DNA from: Harmothoe impar
Taxonomy: Eukaryota; Annelida; Polychaeta; Phyllodocida; Polynoidae
Direction: 5' to 3'
Assembly: GCA_947462335.1 (NCBI GenBank)
Contig: OX381704.1
Location: forward strand, 29,411,955-29,475,954
DNA length: 64,000 nt
Position 1 is the first letter of the stretch. Each line of letters begins with the position of its first letter. The notes beneath the pieces are model-generated. The model ran no database searches and was not told the DNA's origin. It worked only from the letters and a program-made list of their open reading frames with translations. A program made the position numbers and the translations under genes. This document shows positions 25,310 to 37,350 of this stretch, piece by piece.

Positions 25310-25684
25310 GGCCACTCAAAAAATAATAATTGTTTCTCATCACCAAGGAATGAAAAATGTGACGAGGGCGTTTTTTATTTAATTTTTTTTTTTACTCGAG
25401 GCCTTAATATGCAGGAAAATGTAGACTTTTCGTGATCAATTTTTACATTTTAGTAATTCAATGTTTATTGATCTGCAAAATGTGTTTTGATGCAAGTTAT
25501 TCCTAGGTGACAGCATTACAGACATCATAAGCTTTAATTTGATACCAAATTTGCCGATCTTTTCTCCAATCTCCAATATATTTTTCATCAAAAATGAAAA
25601 AAATATATAAAAAAAAATTCCCCCAAATCACGATTTTTATGATGCGCGCGGTGATGAGAAACAACTTTTTTTTTTTAAGTGGCC
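25310..25684. mobile_element. MITE family 1, copy 2 (TAA target duplication)
   Basis: It starts GGCCACTCAAAAAATAATAA, then TTGTTTCTCATCACC, and ends with the inverted GGTGATGAGAAACAA ... AGTGGCC. TAA flanks both ends (25,307-25,309 and 25,685-25,687). It is 375 bp, with termini closely related to the copy at 19,143. Confidence 0.85.
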
Positions 25685-26318
25685 TAAATCAGCTTGCCAA
25701 GTGTTTCACTTTAAGAAAATAGTACTATGAATAATACCATGTTTCTATCCATACAGCATGTAGCTAGGTCATGGTGCTAGTGCTACTTGTCAGCAGCCAC
25801 CTGGCAGCTATTCACCACTGAGTCAAATCATATAAATCCCTAGGGGTGTTTTAAGTAGAGTTGCCTCCAGTATTATGACCTCTTGTGGGGGACTGGTGCT
25901 GCTTGAGGCACACTGAGTATGGGTGCTAAACCTAGCACTGCCAGGCAACTGTAGTTATTTTATTATTGAATGCTGCTGTTCTCCCTCACTGGGTATGCAG
26001 CTCTGACATTCACACTAATATGGCATGAAACTAGATCATGGTACATGGCTGTCTGTCAGTATTGTCTGCTAGCTGGGACCTATTGGACTTCATCTTTGGT
26101 ACACACCATGATTACTCTAAGATGTTCAACAATATCATTATGTTTGTGGATAATTTCCAGAACAGAACACATACATGCCATTCTCCTCTCATTCAGTGCC
26201 ATGCTGGTAGTACAAGTTTTAACACATGTAGACATGTAACCCTTTCCTTTTTGAAGGGATTAAGTCACATGGATGTGTTGTAGGAGGGTCCCTAAATATT
26301 CTATTATGCTCTTGCACC

Positions 26319-26568
26319 TAGTCTCCGGAGCAAACACTGGCAAATCATACACTTTCCCTGACGGACGTTCCTGGAGCCAGAGTCTGCCGCACAGTAATTT
26401 CCCACAAGTACGATTTAATACGTGTGGGGGGCACTGACCAATGACGGCGCCCGTACGTTCCACCGTCGCCAATGACGGCCTACGTGACAACGGTAAGCGG
26501 CAGACACTGCTCCGAGTAACATAGCGTAGCGACGTGGATGGATAGGCAGTCGTTTGCTCCGGAGACTA
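26319..26568. mobile_element. 250-bp MITE with 10-bp target duplication
   Basis: Perfect 17-bp inverted termini, TAGTCTCCGGAGCAAAC, enclose 250 bp. The flanks carry a perfect 10-bp direct repeat, CTCTTGCACC (26,309-26,318 and 26,569-26,578). A 9-11 bp duplication suggests Mutator-like transposition. The interior is GC- and CpG-rich with a repeated caatgacggc motif, and it appears young because both repeats are intact. Confidence 0.9.
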
Positions 26569-28349
26569 CTCTTGCACCCCTCCAATCGCATGCAGAATGT
26601 ACTGCATATATATTAGAAACAAAGTCATGGTTCTAGTATTGGTAGTCATCAGCCCTATGATGTACCCGTCAGGACTCTTTTGGTTTCAAACTAGCGTCAT
26701 CGCCTTTTGTTGGTGCAGATGCAGTGGCCAGTAGAGACTTCCGCTTTGTCATCCTGTTGCAGTGCTGCCCTTCCCTTCCACTGAGAATGCACCTACAATG
26801 TTTCTCGCAACATGAAACTGGGTCATGGTACTGTTGCTGCTTGAGGTAGAACAACAGACTGCTATTGCACACTCTTTCAAGCACAGTATTGGAATAACTT
26901 GCTTGTTTCTCCCCAGTCCTCCCCGAAGAGATCAATCAAAAAAAAAAAAAAAGATTTGGCCATATGGGTTGCTTTAGGAATCCTAATCATTGATTAATTG
27001 TGTGGCTCTCTCCTCAACCACAGACTCTTGTCTTAAGAAATCTTAAGGAGTAAGGATGCTGAAACCAGGTTGCCTTGCCACATTGATCATTCTATCACTG
27101 AGTTCTGCCCTTCCCTCCCACAGAGAATGCCTCTTTGATGTTTAACCTTATACTGCTTGCAACTAGGTCACGGTACTGCCACTGCTTGTCAGGACTGCCA
27201 GTCCATACTCTTGCAGTACCACAATGGAGTCACTGGCCTTCTTTGGTTCTACCTTTGTACATCTCCCTGAAGAAATCAACCTAAAGCAGTTAGTATGTGT
27301 TGTTGCATGGGTCTAATATTACTCTATGGCCTTTCCCCTCCCCTTGCAAAGAGAGTACACTGTTGCAAGCTGTGACTCAGATAGTGTAGGGTCTAGTGCT
27401 GCAGCAGCCCCATGGGCAGACATCCACCACTGTTTCAATACAAGGTTAATTGTGTGTTTCTGACTTTTTAACCCTTTCTGACTGCAACTTTACCAGTGTT
27501 ATTAGTTAGTCATTTTGATATATTACAGAATGTCCCCAACTTATGACTAGGTTTGTCTATGATCCATTTTTAGTAAAGGCCAAGTCATTTGGACAGAACA
27601 CTGTAATTTCCAATGTACAGATTTATATTTTGTGGAAGGCTGCAATTTCAATAGGGTATGGTTAATTACTCCTAAATTTGGTTTGTGCATTGATAGGTTG
27701 TAAATGACATATGAGAAGTCTCAATGGATTCCATACAACCTTGAGATAGGTACAATCATCCTCACTCTCTTGCATACTGAAACTAGGCCATGATACTAGC
27801 AGTAGGTGTCAGTAGTACATGGGAATACCATTCTACTCTTTCAGTAAAATAAAGTAGCTTCTGCCTTTCTGTCAGGGTTCAGCCTTTGTACTGCACTTTC
27901 TGTTGTATTACTTACATACACATGGGAACTTGTCTGCCTCTCTGGAATAACCCAAATCTTGTGTAGGCCACACCGAAATAAAAAGTTGGTCTACGGATTT
28001 CCCACAACATATTTTCCAAAATTCAATTTAAATTTTTTGAAAAACAAAGTGTCTATGGACAGCGCCCACCCCATTTCCTGGAAAATTGCTTTAAAAAAAA
28101 GATTTTAGGTGTCTTTTTCTCTAATCGGGAGCCAGGAAATTTGGGTGTTAAAAAAAGGAGTCAATTTTGCCTCAAAAAAAAACTCGCTCGCTCCATTGAT
28201 TCAAGGTTGAAATCCAGACACAAAAAAAAATGGAAAAAAATGAAATAAAAAATCGTCCTACCGCAGACTTGCAGGGTGCCACTGTTAATTGGCACATATT
28301 ATACACAAAGGAAAGATCGATTGTGTGATTAGCATCACATGTGACCCAG

Positions 28350-28412
28350 GGCTCTAATAACCATAGTCATAACCATAGTCATAGCCATAACCATGGTCAT
28401 AACCATAGTCCT
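28350..28412. repeat. 12-bp tandem repeat (ataaccatagtc)
   Basis: About five units of ataaccatagtc with small changes. No coding context. Confidence 0.85.
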
Positions 28413-29865
28413 TGTCAATAATTGAAGTCACAAGCCATCCATGTCTTTGTGTACTACTAAAGGCCTTTCTCTTGGGGTTAAAAGCGTCTCACTTTTTCAT
28501 CTCACCTTCCCTTTAACACTGAGCTCTATGGGTATCTGTGTGAACGGGACTCTTTTAAAGGCTGGATTCAAGGTCACTCTGCCATTCTTTAGCATTAGTT
28601 CACAGAGAGGTGTGTTTTGATATCAAATTGAGTCTTTTTCTCCCATTTTTTCACTAGGAAAGATTATTTTTTTCAAATCTTTGGATGAAGGGGTAGACAG
28701 ATATAGGTTGTAAGTTAGTTGCAGTGCTATTCTTTATTCAAAATATGCAACAGGAAATGTATACAGTGGCACCAAAGTCTGACTGCAAATCTACTCATTT
28801 TTATTAAAACCGTCTCCCTAATACCCAGGGTTCCCTGGGTCAATTAATCAGTTATATGGCTATATTTTTATTTGACATTTGTTCAAGGCTCAGTAAAGTG
28901 TTACTGAGGACCTTAGCACACACACCAACCTTGGGACGACCCGATGACCCATACTGGGGATTTTGCTTTTGCGGTTATAAGCTGTGGGTAACCAATCAAT
29001 TTAATTAACCATACTCACATAATTATTAAACGCAATAGCTCTGCCATGTTTGCCATTCTGTTGTTGTGTGCTGCCCTTCTCTCCCACAGAGAATGCACAC
29101 TGACATTTAACAGGATGTTGGGTCTTGGTACCAGTGCTGCTTGTCAGCAGCCCCATGGCTAGCCAAAAAATCTTTCAATACCAGATTGGTTTTATTGAAA
29201 GTGCTATAGAATGTTTGGCTGTAGTGTTATATCTAGTCATTTGCCTGACATCCTGAGTATATTGACTAGCTACTCATTGCTGTATTAATGTTCCTCTTTC
29301 CCCTTTCCCTGCTTAATCAGGATCATTGTTGTTGTTGTGAACTCGGCCCAGTCTACAGCGGAGGCCGTCACTCCATAAAATTAATATATACATTATCAAC
29401 CAGTGAATAAAAATGGTGGTATCCATACAGAGAGGTGATTGGCCTTGACAAGGTGTGTCCTCTAACATCTTGTGACAGAATGAAGCCAACCAAGTACCTA
29501 CATGTTTCTCTCTGAAGCCATGACTTTTTGTTATACAGGTTCCTATATGAGATTGGCCTTCACCATTATATTACTTAATTTTCCTCAATCCTCCCACTTT
29601 AATGAATCCCTTCTGTAAGTCACACCACCAGGGGACTGGGTTAGGGTATAACTGCCCTGTCTTTCTATATAAGTCCCTCAACTGATCTACATATACATTA
29701 CAGGAGATGGCTTAGGGCTTAGGGCTTGTAGTGCCATCTCAGTCACACTGCTGATACGCATACTGCTTAGTGGAGGTGCTGGAGAACGGCTACTGTTACC
29801 ATGGTGATAACAATGGAAGGACATCCCTTCCATACTCCTTATGGATGTCATCTATTAGTCCTGTG

Positions 29866-31042
29866 AATGAGGACCTAGAGGCAGTCTAGTCTCAACAAAA
29901 TTGCTATGTGGGATTTTTTTGTTTTTTTCATACATTCTGATATGTTTACTTCTCAGAAAAAAAAAGTTTACAAAAATCGCCCTTGGGGAACCCCCCCTAA
30001 AATTGACCATTTCCAAAGTGACTCTGGGGCCTATAGTATATCCACACAGGTATGCCATACACTGCACTATACACCCCACTGCATGCCTCTGGTAGGCATC
30101 ACTCACCCTTCAACCCCCTCCTTTCTTTTAGGATATTTTTGTAGGAACCTAAACTATGTCAATTCTAATAATAGCCTTATAAATGCACTGCCCTACTTAC
30201 AAGGCTTTCTGGTGCTATATGTCTGCTCACAAGTGTGGAGCACAGCCAGCCTGCGGGTGATGGATCATTGTTGTATAGGGTCTAGGTAGAATTATCAGGG
30301 TGGGTGTGGAGCTCTCACCCTTGGGCAATTTGAAATATTCAAGATGGCCGCCAGAAAGCTCCCGGAAACTAGAAACTTGCCTATCTTCGCTTCTAATCAA
30401 CTTAGAAACACAACTAAAAATGCAAAAAGTACATTCATGAGGTCAAGGAATACAACCCTGCCATTTTCAAAATGAAATATGGCAGCCATTTTGAATTTTT
30501 AATGGCATTTTTCCTGAAATATGCTTTATTTTGATGGAAAACTTGGAAAATGACAATCAAAATCTTACTGAGAGTTCTCACCTGACCTTGGATTCAAAAC
30601 CTTGATCTCCACCATCCCCCTTTACCCTTTATGGATGCCATAATGCTTCAATGTATCATGCACCTGGTCGTAATTATGCATGAATGCAGTACTGGCAAGC
30701 AACTCACCAGAGTTCTATTTAAACATAATTCATGCATATGTTTTGACTTCATGGTGTTTCACACCTTGTATTTCAAAAGTGTGGTTTACATAATGTTATG
30801 GTACTTCCAAAGTATGATATATTATTGTAATCATAATAGTGAATACGTCGATTAGAAGTAAAAATATGGCCATTTACCATTGACAGAGAGTACAAAGGTG
30901 GCCATGTTGGATTTCAGGCACTTCCCCAAGGAGGATTCCCGTAAACTTCTTTTTTCTGAAATGTGCTAGTAGCAAAGAGTCGAAAACCCTTGAAAAATCC
31001 CACATAGCAATTTTGTTGACCCTGAGGTCTTCATTCATTGGA
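29866..31042. mobile_element. ~1.2-kb element with ~45-bp inverted termini
   Basis: gaatgaggacct ... caacaaaattgctatgtggg at the left is inverted at the right as cccacatagcaattttgttg ... aggtcttcattc. Between them are several atggcc or atggcag motifs and no intact frame. It is inserted in the 20.8-31.4 kb repeat domain and is probably a non-autonomous DNA transposon. Confidence 0.7.
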
Positions 31043-31602
31043 CTATATGGCCGTATGCCAAAGTCTATGGTCTTTTTATAAATTATTTCTGCAGGCTGTT
31101 AACACAAGGCAATTCTTTTTAGCAGGTGAGACAGTTTTACCATGGCCACTTAATGATAATCAGTTAACTATTATCTACCCTCCAGATCCACCGGGTTTTT
31201 AATACACAGTGTCCAACAGTGGTTTTTGGATGACCTGGATGATAATCTCCTCCCTGAAGCAACACATCAACATTTGAAGCACTAATCTCCCTCTCGGAAT
31301 TGTTGGTTCTAAGCCTTAAAACCTAGTAAACCGTGTAACTAGGACATGGTACCTGTGTTATTGGTTAGTAGGTCATAGGCTGCCAGTCTATTTCTATGCA
31401 AGCTGAGTCCTTTTACATGGCAGGTGCTGGCTGCTGAAGGTGTCGTTGATCTGGACTACGCTGCTTTTTAAGGTGACTCAATCTGATGCAATTTCCTTTT
31501 ACTGCGCAGATATTGTCTATAGTCTGACCACAAACCACCAGGGGACCTATCTCATGTTAACAAAGGTAATATCAAATGGTCATAAAATGAACAACGATTT
31601 TG

Positions 31603-31671
31603 TCTGACCGGGGCGCGAACCATCGACCTTTGCATATGAAGGCATGCATGCCACCACCGTGCTATGCAGTC
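31603..31671 (-). repeat. tRNA-like SINE head
   Basis: On the minus strand, TAGCACGGTGGTGGCATGC resembles an A-box region and GATGGTTCGCGCCCCGGTC carries a good B-box. The anticodon arm is not well formed. It lies just before dispersed repeat copy B. Confidence 0.5.
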
Positions 31672-31778
31672 TTGCTGGTTGTCCTCATCTGAAAGTCATA
31701 CATAACTAGCCCTCAGTATATTTCTGTTTCTTTTCAACTTTTTTCTGTCGGTGGGCCTACACCTTACAAATATGCATG

Positions 31779-32065
31779 GGACCATATATTCAGAATAGAT
31801 TTTCTGGATAGAGAATATTGATGCCATTGCTCTGAGAGAGTTATGTAGATTTAGTTACTTTCCAATAGTATTCCATGCAGATTTGTAGCAGAACGCTGTA
31901 CAATCCTATCACATGAGACATTAACTTAAGGCTTGAATTTCTCAGATAATAGCCGGGACAACCCTATTTTCTCAGCTTCTTTCAGAAGTGTATGGTATTA
32001 TGGTCTTATGGCAAAAGAATGATGAAAATCTAGCTACTTTTAGACCAAGAGATCGACCCACCTTA
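31779..32065. repeat. Dispersed repeat, copy B
   Basis: Second copy of the repeat at 17,725-18,025, in the same orientation, with clear matches such as tattatggtcttatggcaaa and gatgaaaatctagct. Confidence 0.75.
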
Positions 32066-34117
32066 AACCATTGTATATTCTAGCGAATAATGCAAAGAAA
32101 CCCTCAGGTTACAGGACACTGATAGGTTCAGGGGTGCACAATATACAAGGATTTCAAAAGTTTAGTACAAGGACTATACCCATGACTCTCCATGTGAATG
32201 GCGTTCTGAGGCAACATGTTATTAGGCAAGCTTCTCTTTTTACAGAAAAAATTAAATCGGGATTCTGAGATAGGGTTGATTGTCAATGGGTAACCTGGTA
32301 CATTGTATATTAGTTTATATTACCGTATATTGTTTATACATTAACAGATGATTCCTTTCTTATATTTGCAAATTAATAATTGTGTGTTCCAATCAGTGGC
32401 ACCACTTGCTACCACCTGCTGCCAGTCATGACCTCTTTTTTCCGCTCCAGTTCCAAGATCCAACCTTAAGATCCTTTTGGATCAATATAGACCTAGTGTT
32501 TTCCCCGTTGTACTGGGCTATTTGATCTTTGAACTTGCTCTCCCACTCACAGTAAACTAGTATCTCTGACCTAGATCCTACTTGTAACTCCAAGGTAGCT
32601 CCATTGTACTGATTTGACCCGCTATTTCATATTCATAATGTTTGGATAAGTTAAAAATGTAGACATATCACATGAACTAACTAATTAGATTGTTTTCACC
32701 CAAGTGTTGTCTTGACATTCCTACCATGTTTAACACACTTCCTGGCTTATCTAGGGGTATATTCGAGAACATGAGAAGTCCTAGTCGCTGGGTGTTATCA
32801 GGGGTAGCCGGGATCGTTCATCCAGATAGCAGGGCCAACAGTGACAGGTCCTGACCTAATCACAGTGTAACACACCTGATTTAACCTCAACATGCTGTAG
32901 CCAAAAGTGTAAAGTGTGTGGTTATACAACTGAAGCATTCTACAGAAGGTATATTTTGTAAGAAAGTACCTGTATTTCTTAATTGTGAACTATATACTGC
33001 GCCAACAGGTCCACTGTAAACAAAATTTTGAAAGTGAAATCACAGGGGCGGCCCTTCTTGAGGCTGCCAAGGAAAGATACATCATGAGTAATTGTACAGC
33101 AGATTGCAGATGGATCGTTATTGTAGGGGTAGTCAGTAATACATAAAGAGAACTAAGTCAGCAGAATGTCAAAACAGCACAGCAGTGATCTTTTGGTCTA
33201 GAAAAAATGAGACCGTTCACAATTCAGTCTTAGCAAAGAAAGACTGTGACTTGCATACTGCTCAGATCTAGTGAGCAAACACCTAGACCAGGCAGTACAT
33301 TTTTAAGTATTTGATTTTCTTTTAATGTATGTGGGTCTTAGCAGTGTTAAAGTAGGTATCACCAAGGAAAATATGATTTACTAGGTAAAGAAGAGGCACA
33401 GTTCAGCATAAAATTATAATGGTATCACCCACATGACAGTGTTCCCTGCACATATTATTTATACACCACAATCAATGAGGGGCGATGGGGAGAAGGGTAG
33501 TTGTCTACATAGCAGCTATCTGGGTCAGGTTGTCTAGAGAGAGGCCAATCTTTCTAGACTGTAGAAAGTCTATAAAGGAGCACAATTTATGCTGCATAGC
33601 ATCCATCACAGGCACACTATACAGGGGGGGGGTGTTCAGGTAGATTATATTCCTGGTATACTCTGTGAAGTAGACTGGGTAGGCTAGTAGAGCATACAGC
33701 AATGTGTTTATGGTAACATCGTCAGCTGAACAGCCATGGTGTATGCATGCAGGGGGAAACAGGTAAGCAGTACTGTACATGTGAGGTTATGGTAAGCATG
33801 GGTTACAGTAAGGCTTTCAGTTGATGAATATGTTAGTACAGGTCTAGGTAGAAGCAATGGCAAAACAGTCTCAATTATGATAAGAATGCCCCACCCTTCA
33901 TATTTATAACTGTCCCTGTACTACATATTATACATCCATTTTACACCTGAGTTTTCATACACGACTACTTACATTATAACATGAACTCAGGGATAGAGAG
34001 TAACTTGAACACGACCTTCACGAGGGCATTCACAGGGGTGGGTAATAGCTAGAGCAGGAAATATAGCAGTTGAGTCCATAAGCCTATTTGTTCTCAAGGG
34101 TGGACATTTTGGTGGTT
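32066..34117 (-). other. Intronic sequence without recognised genes
   Basis: AT-rich sequence. A 91-codon minus-strand frame at 33,505-33,780 has a fairly protein-like composition but no recognised motif and no matching splice phase, so I leave it uncalled. Confidence 0.45.
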
Positions 34118-34197
34118 TATACCACAGCGGGCACAGGGAACAAAGCATTTCACACCTCTTGTATACTGCTTACAGCTAGTGGTATAACTAGTAGTCA
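34118..34197. repeat. Fold-back repeat with ttataccac ends, copy 2
   Basis: Matches 24,920-24,990 over nearly its whole length, including gtatactgcttacagctagt and the inverted ends. Confidence 0.7.
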
Positions 34198-34828
34198 TAT
34201 AGTTTTGTAAAATAGATCAGAAAAGTTTGCCATAATAGACAAAGTATGCTCGGAGGCCCATTAAGCCACACCAAATAAAAAAGCGATTTTTTTTTGAGAC
34301 AGAATCGTCTTCTGTTATTTTTTTCAAACCTACCAGCATTAACCCCCCCCCCCCCCCACCTGCCTTTGAACTATGGGCCTAGGCCTAGGCCTAGTTGGGC
34401 CTACAGGGTCAGGGAGACCATATCCGCGATCCCTTAGACATAGGTCTATGGGCCTATGGGTATACAATGAGATTTATATTAATTTATTTTCCATACTTTT
34501 TAATAGGCCTATCAGGAGTGTCCTATTAGAGTCTGAACGCCAATTTTGTCTAGCCAAGTATTATGTAGGTAACACTTAACATGTAATACAATTTTGGAAA
34601 ATGCACCACCATCTAGGCCTAATACATCCAGGTCTCTTGCATTGGTGCATCGTGCCAATCATTTAGGAGTATATTAACCCCATATAGGCCTACTCTACAC
34701 AATGCATGGTCGCAGTACTGGAGAGTTAGGCCTAGCCTTCTGACCAGGATTTCAATCACCATTGAATATCAAAATTTCATTAAGGTATTTATTACACAGG
34801 CTGTAGAAAACGTCACCAGCGTCACCAG

Positions 34829-34947
34829 CAGCGGCGAATTGATACATTTTAGTAGCGGCGAATTGATACATCTTAGTAGCGGCGAATTGATACATCTTAG
34901 TAGCGGCGAATTGATACATCTTAGTAGTGGCAAATTGATGCATCTTA
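34829..34947. repeat. 24-bp in-frame tandem repeat
   Basis: Five units of agtagcggcgaattgatacatctt. The unit is a multiple of three and keeps one minus-strand frame open (34,752-34,982), repeating an eight-residue KMYQFAAT motif. No start context or splice signals support expression, so it is listed as a repeat. Confidence 0.85.
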
Positions 34948-34982
34948 TGGACCAATGCAGCATGAAAGGGTGACTTTTTCAC

Positions 34983-36297
34983 AATAAAGTTGTATTTATG
35001 TTGGTTTCAGCAATGGCTTCTGTAATGGCTATATTTGCAAACATCTCATATCACGAGATTCACAGGCTAATTATCTTTCAAATAATCTACATTAGAATGC
35101 AGGACTTTGAGGTTATATTTGTGTATTTGTCACTCACACTCAATGAATGTTTAAAAACGTTATCGACAACTTTTCTGAGAAGTCACCGTTTCTTGCTGCG
35201 TTGGTCTATAGTAGAGATGCAGCTGAACGTCATCAGTGACCGCCTTCCTGGCTTCTGATTGGTTGAAAGCAGTATCACGCACGGGGCGACATCATTTGGG
35301 CGTCAAGCGCAAGAACCGCTGTCGGTGTTAGTTTTACCAGGCCATAATGAAGGAAATATGATGTCCGAGATGTGGCTTTTTCTCGCCAAAATCAATAAAA
35401 CATTCACTGAATTCCTGATAATTTGAGGTGGAATCGATGTAGGATGGCCTGTTTTGCTCAATATTGATGGTAGACTGTGGTTATTGGTACAATAAAAGGG
35501 TAAAATTGTGTCAAGAAGAAAAGTCACGGGAAACTGATTGGGCCAACGTTTTCATATTTTGCGGATATCCATTTCAACACTTTGGTAGATTCAATGTATT
35601 AGGGCCTGTTTTGATCAATATTGATGGTATTGATGGTGTACTACCCAAAATATTTTAACCACAGAGCTGGGAAGGGGAAAAATTTGGATCGATTGAGACA
35701 TCTCCGGGTAGCGTGTCAGCGAGTGGAAACTCTCGTAAAGTTCCCCGCTGCTACTGCAGTAGCGCCCGGCAAAGATTCATTCCGTGAGACGGTCTCATGA
35801 GAAACATGCCAAACAAAATGGTGTGTCGATCTGCCGAAAGGCCGTAGTACGACCCGTGTTTTTGTCAACTAATTATGATATGATAGATACCAGAATAAGG
35901 CAAACAAACAGAAGATGTGGGAACAGCAATTCTTTTAGCTTTATTTGTCATGCTTGATGTAGTGCCTGTTTCAGCAGAAATAGGCCTAATATAGCAGAGA
36001 AGATGATATTCACCCTCCTGCAACTTCAGTTTTGCCAAAAAAATATTGATTTCATCAAAAAGTGACAAAAAAGAAGATATATTTTTGGTGGTGAAAAAAA
36101 TCATTTCTCAACATGTTCAGATATGGAAGTTCATTATGCTGCTGAAAAAAACCCATGATTACCTGCTGTATTTAGCTATTTAAATGGAAAATCGAAATCT
36201 GAAACTTGCATAACCATAGGCTAGTCGACCCCAGCCAGTGGTATGGAGGGGGAGTAGCACTTGGAGTGCTTAGTCTGGGTGCCTCCTCGCCAATTAA
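34983..36297 (-). other. Intronic sequence without recognised genes
   Basis: I see no element ends or exons. Short open frames here are AT-rich and featureless. Confidence 0.45.
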
Positions 36298-36748
36298 GTT
36301 ATATGCCTTGTACCAAGCTGTAGCGGTATTCAGTGAAAGAAGCCTATAAGGCTCCCTTCACTGTATTTCGCGTACAGCTTGGTACCTGTCCTATAACATA
36401 CAGGATGTTTACTTTAAAGCCCTTGCAAGGCAACATAAGGGGTAACATATATATGCACAAGTATGAATGTTTATTACATGGTGGTACGGCCTGCTCTATG
36501 CTTAGCCTATGGGAGTTCCGTACTCCATGCCCCCATGGAGTACGGTGTAGCCATACTCCATGGCCTCCAAATCTGTTGATTTTCTCCATTTAAAGACTGT
36601 AGGGCCATGTAATAAACACAAAACCCCACTTATTAACATACATGTACATCATACATCACTCGTTGAAGCAAGGTCATATCACACTCAGCCTTCGGCATCC
36701 TGTGATATGACCCAGCTTCAACTCGTGAAGTATGATGTGCTTGTATGT
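36298..36748. repeat. Cluster of three hairpins
   Basis: Three fold-back structures lie in a row. 36,298-36,399 has gtaccaagctgta / tacagcttggtac arms and is a copy of 24,994-25,077. 36,518-36,545 is a perfect 12-bp stem, CCGTACTCCATG, with a cccc loop. 36,636-36,748 has arms of about 50 nt around a gccttcggc centre. The concentration suggests nested or mutually targeting fold-back elements. Confidence 0.7.
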
Positions 36749-37197
36749 CAATGGCGTGGAGTTTTGTCTATGTATCCTAGTTATACTTTGTGCTCCAATT
36801 GTTCATTATCCCAGTACCGTAGCAGTGATTAGTGCATGCATCTGATGTAATAATAGAGCCATGTTTGGGTTAAGTTATAGAGTTTGAGATCTGGCTTCTT
36901 TAAAAGACAATGCCTAGTCTACTGTATTGGGCTTTTACGCACCTAGGCAATCGAGCAGGCTTTACCCTACTCTTAGGTATCGCTAACTTGAGACCCCGGT
37001 GTGTAAATAGGCCAATACGACTGTTTCTACGTGCGCGCTTAGCCGTAAATATTGTGATCTTAAACTCTATAAAGGCTATCTTAGACCTTGGGGGAATTAG
37101 CCAGTGCAAAGGCACTATACTTCTTCTAATTTCCACCCATAGGGTAAGAGAGCCATTTATTAATCCTATTATAATGGGTCACTTGATGTTGACCTAC

Positions 37198-37350
37198 CTG
37201 GCTGTGGCGACGAGTGCGAATGTGTGGGTTGATCCAAGCCACATCAGGCGGCCACCAGGAGGGGCGGTTATCTTTCACCCCGTGGCTGAGCCGCTCACCA
37301 TTCCTACTGTGAGATTTCACCAGCTCCTCCACCAACGTCCGCAGCTGGAC
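37198..37350 (-). CDS. Exon with the WWP block of the NRF1-type DNA-binding domain
   Basis: This 153-nt exon (51 codons, phase 0/0) lies between a GCGCCTCCAG acceptor and a CAG/GTAGGT donor. It encodes VQLRTLVEELVKSH, a short glycine-containing basic stretch, then RPSWWPPDVAWINPHIRTRR. NRF1, P3A2 and Erect wing have at this place Q-L-R-x-(F/L)-x-x-x-(M/L)-(L/V)-K, a basic glycine-rich stretch, and a WWP-x-(D/N)-(I/V)-x-W-x-N block, so the family match is strong. The plus-strand open frame of 184 codons across this region (36,910-37,464) is an antisense shadow. Confidence 0.87.

Larger units (their letters stand above)
20815..31400. repeat. Long domain of a degenerate interspersed repeat
   Basis: A core of about 70 bp recurs some twenty times: agcatgaaactaggtcatgg, then tactggtgctgcctgtcagc, then agccatt(c)accactg. 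Clear copies start near 20,820, 21,085, 21,447, 22,175, 22,247, 22,497, 24,355, 25,757, 26,022, 26,811, 27,155, 27,775, 29,112 and 31,330. Many are preceded by a second block, cccacygagaatgcagcact. Spacing is irregular, mostly 150-450 bp. It looks like an old tandem array or a much-duplicated segment eroded by insertions. I see no gene in it. Confidence 0.75.
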
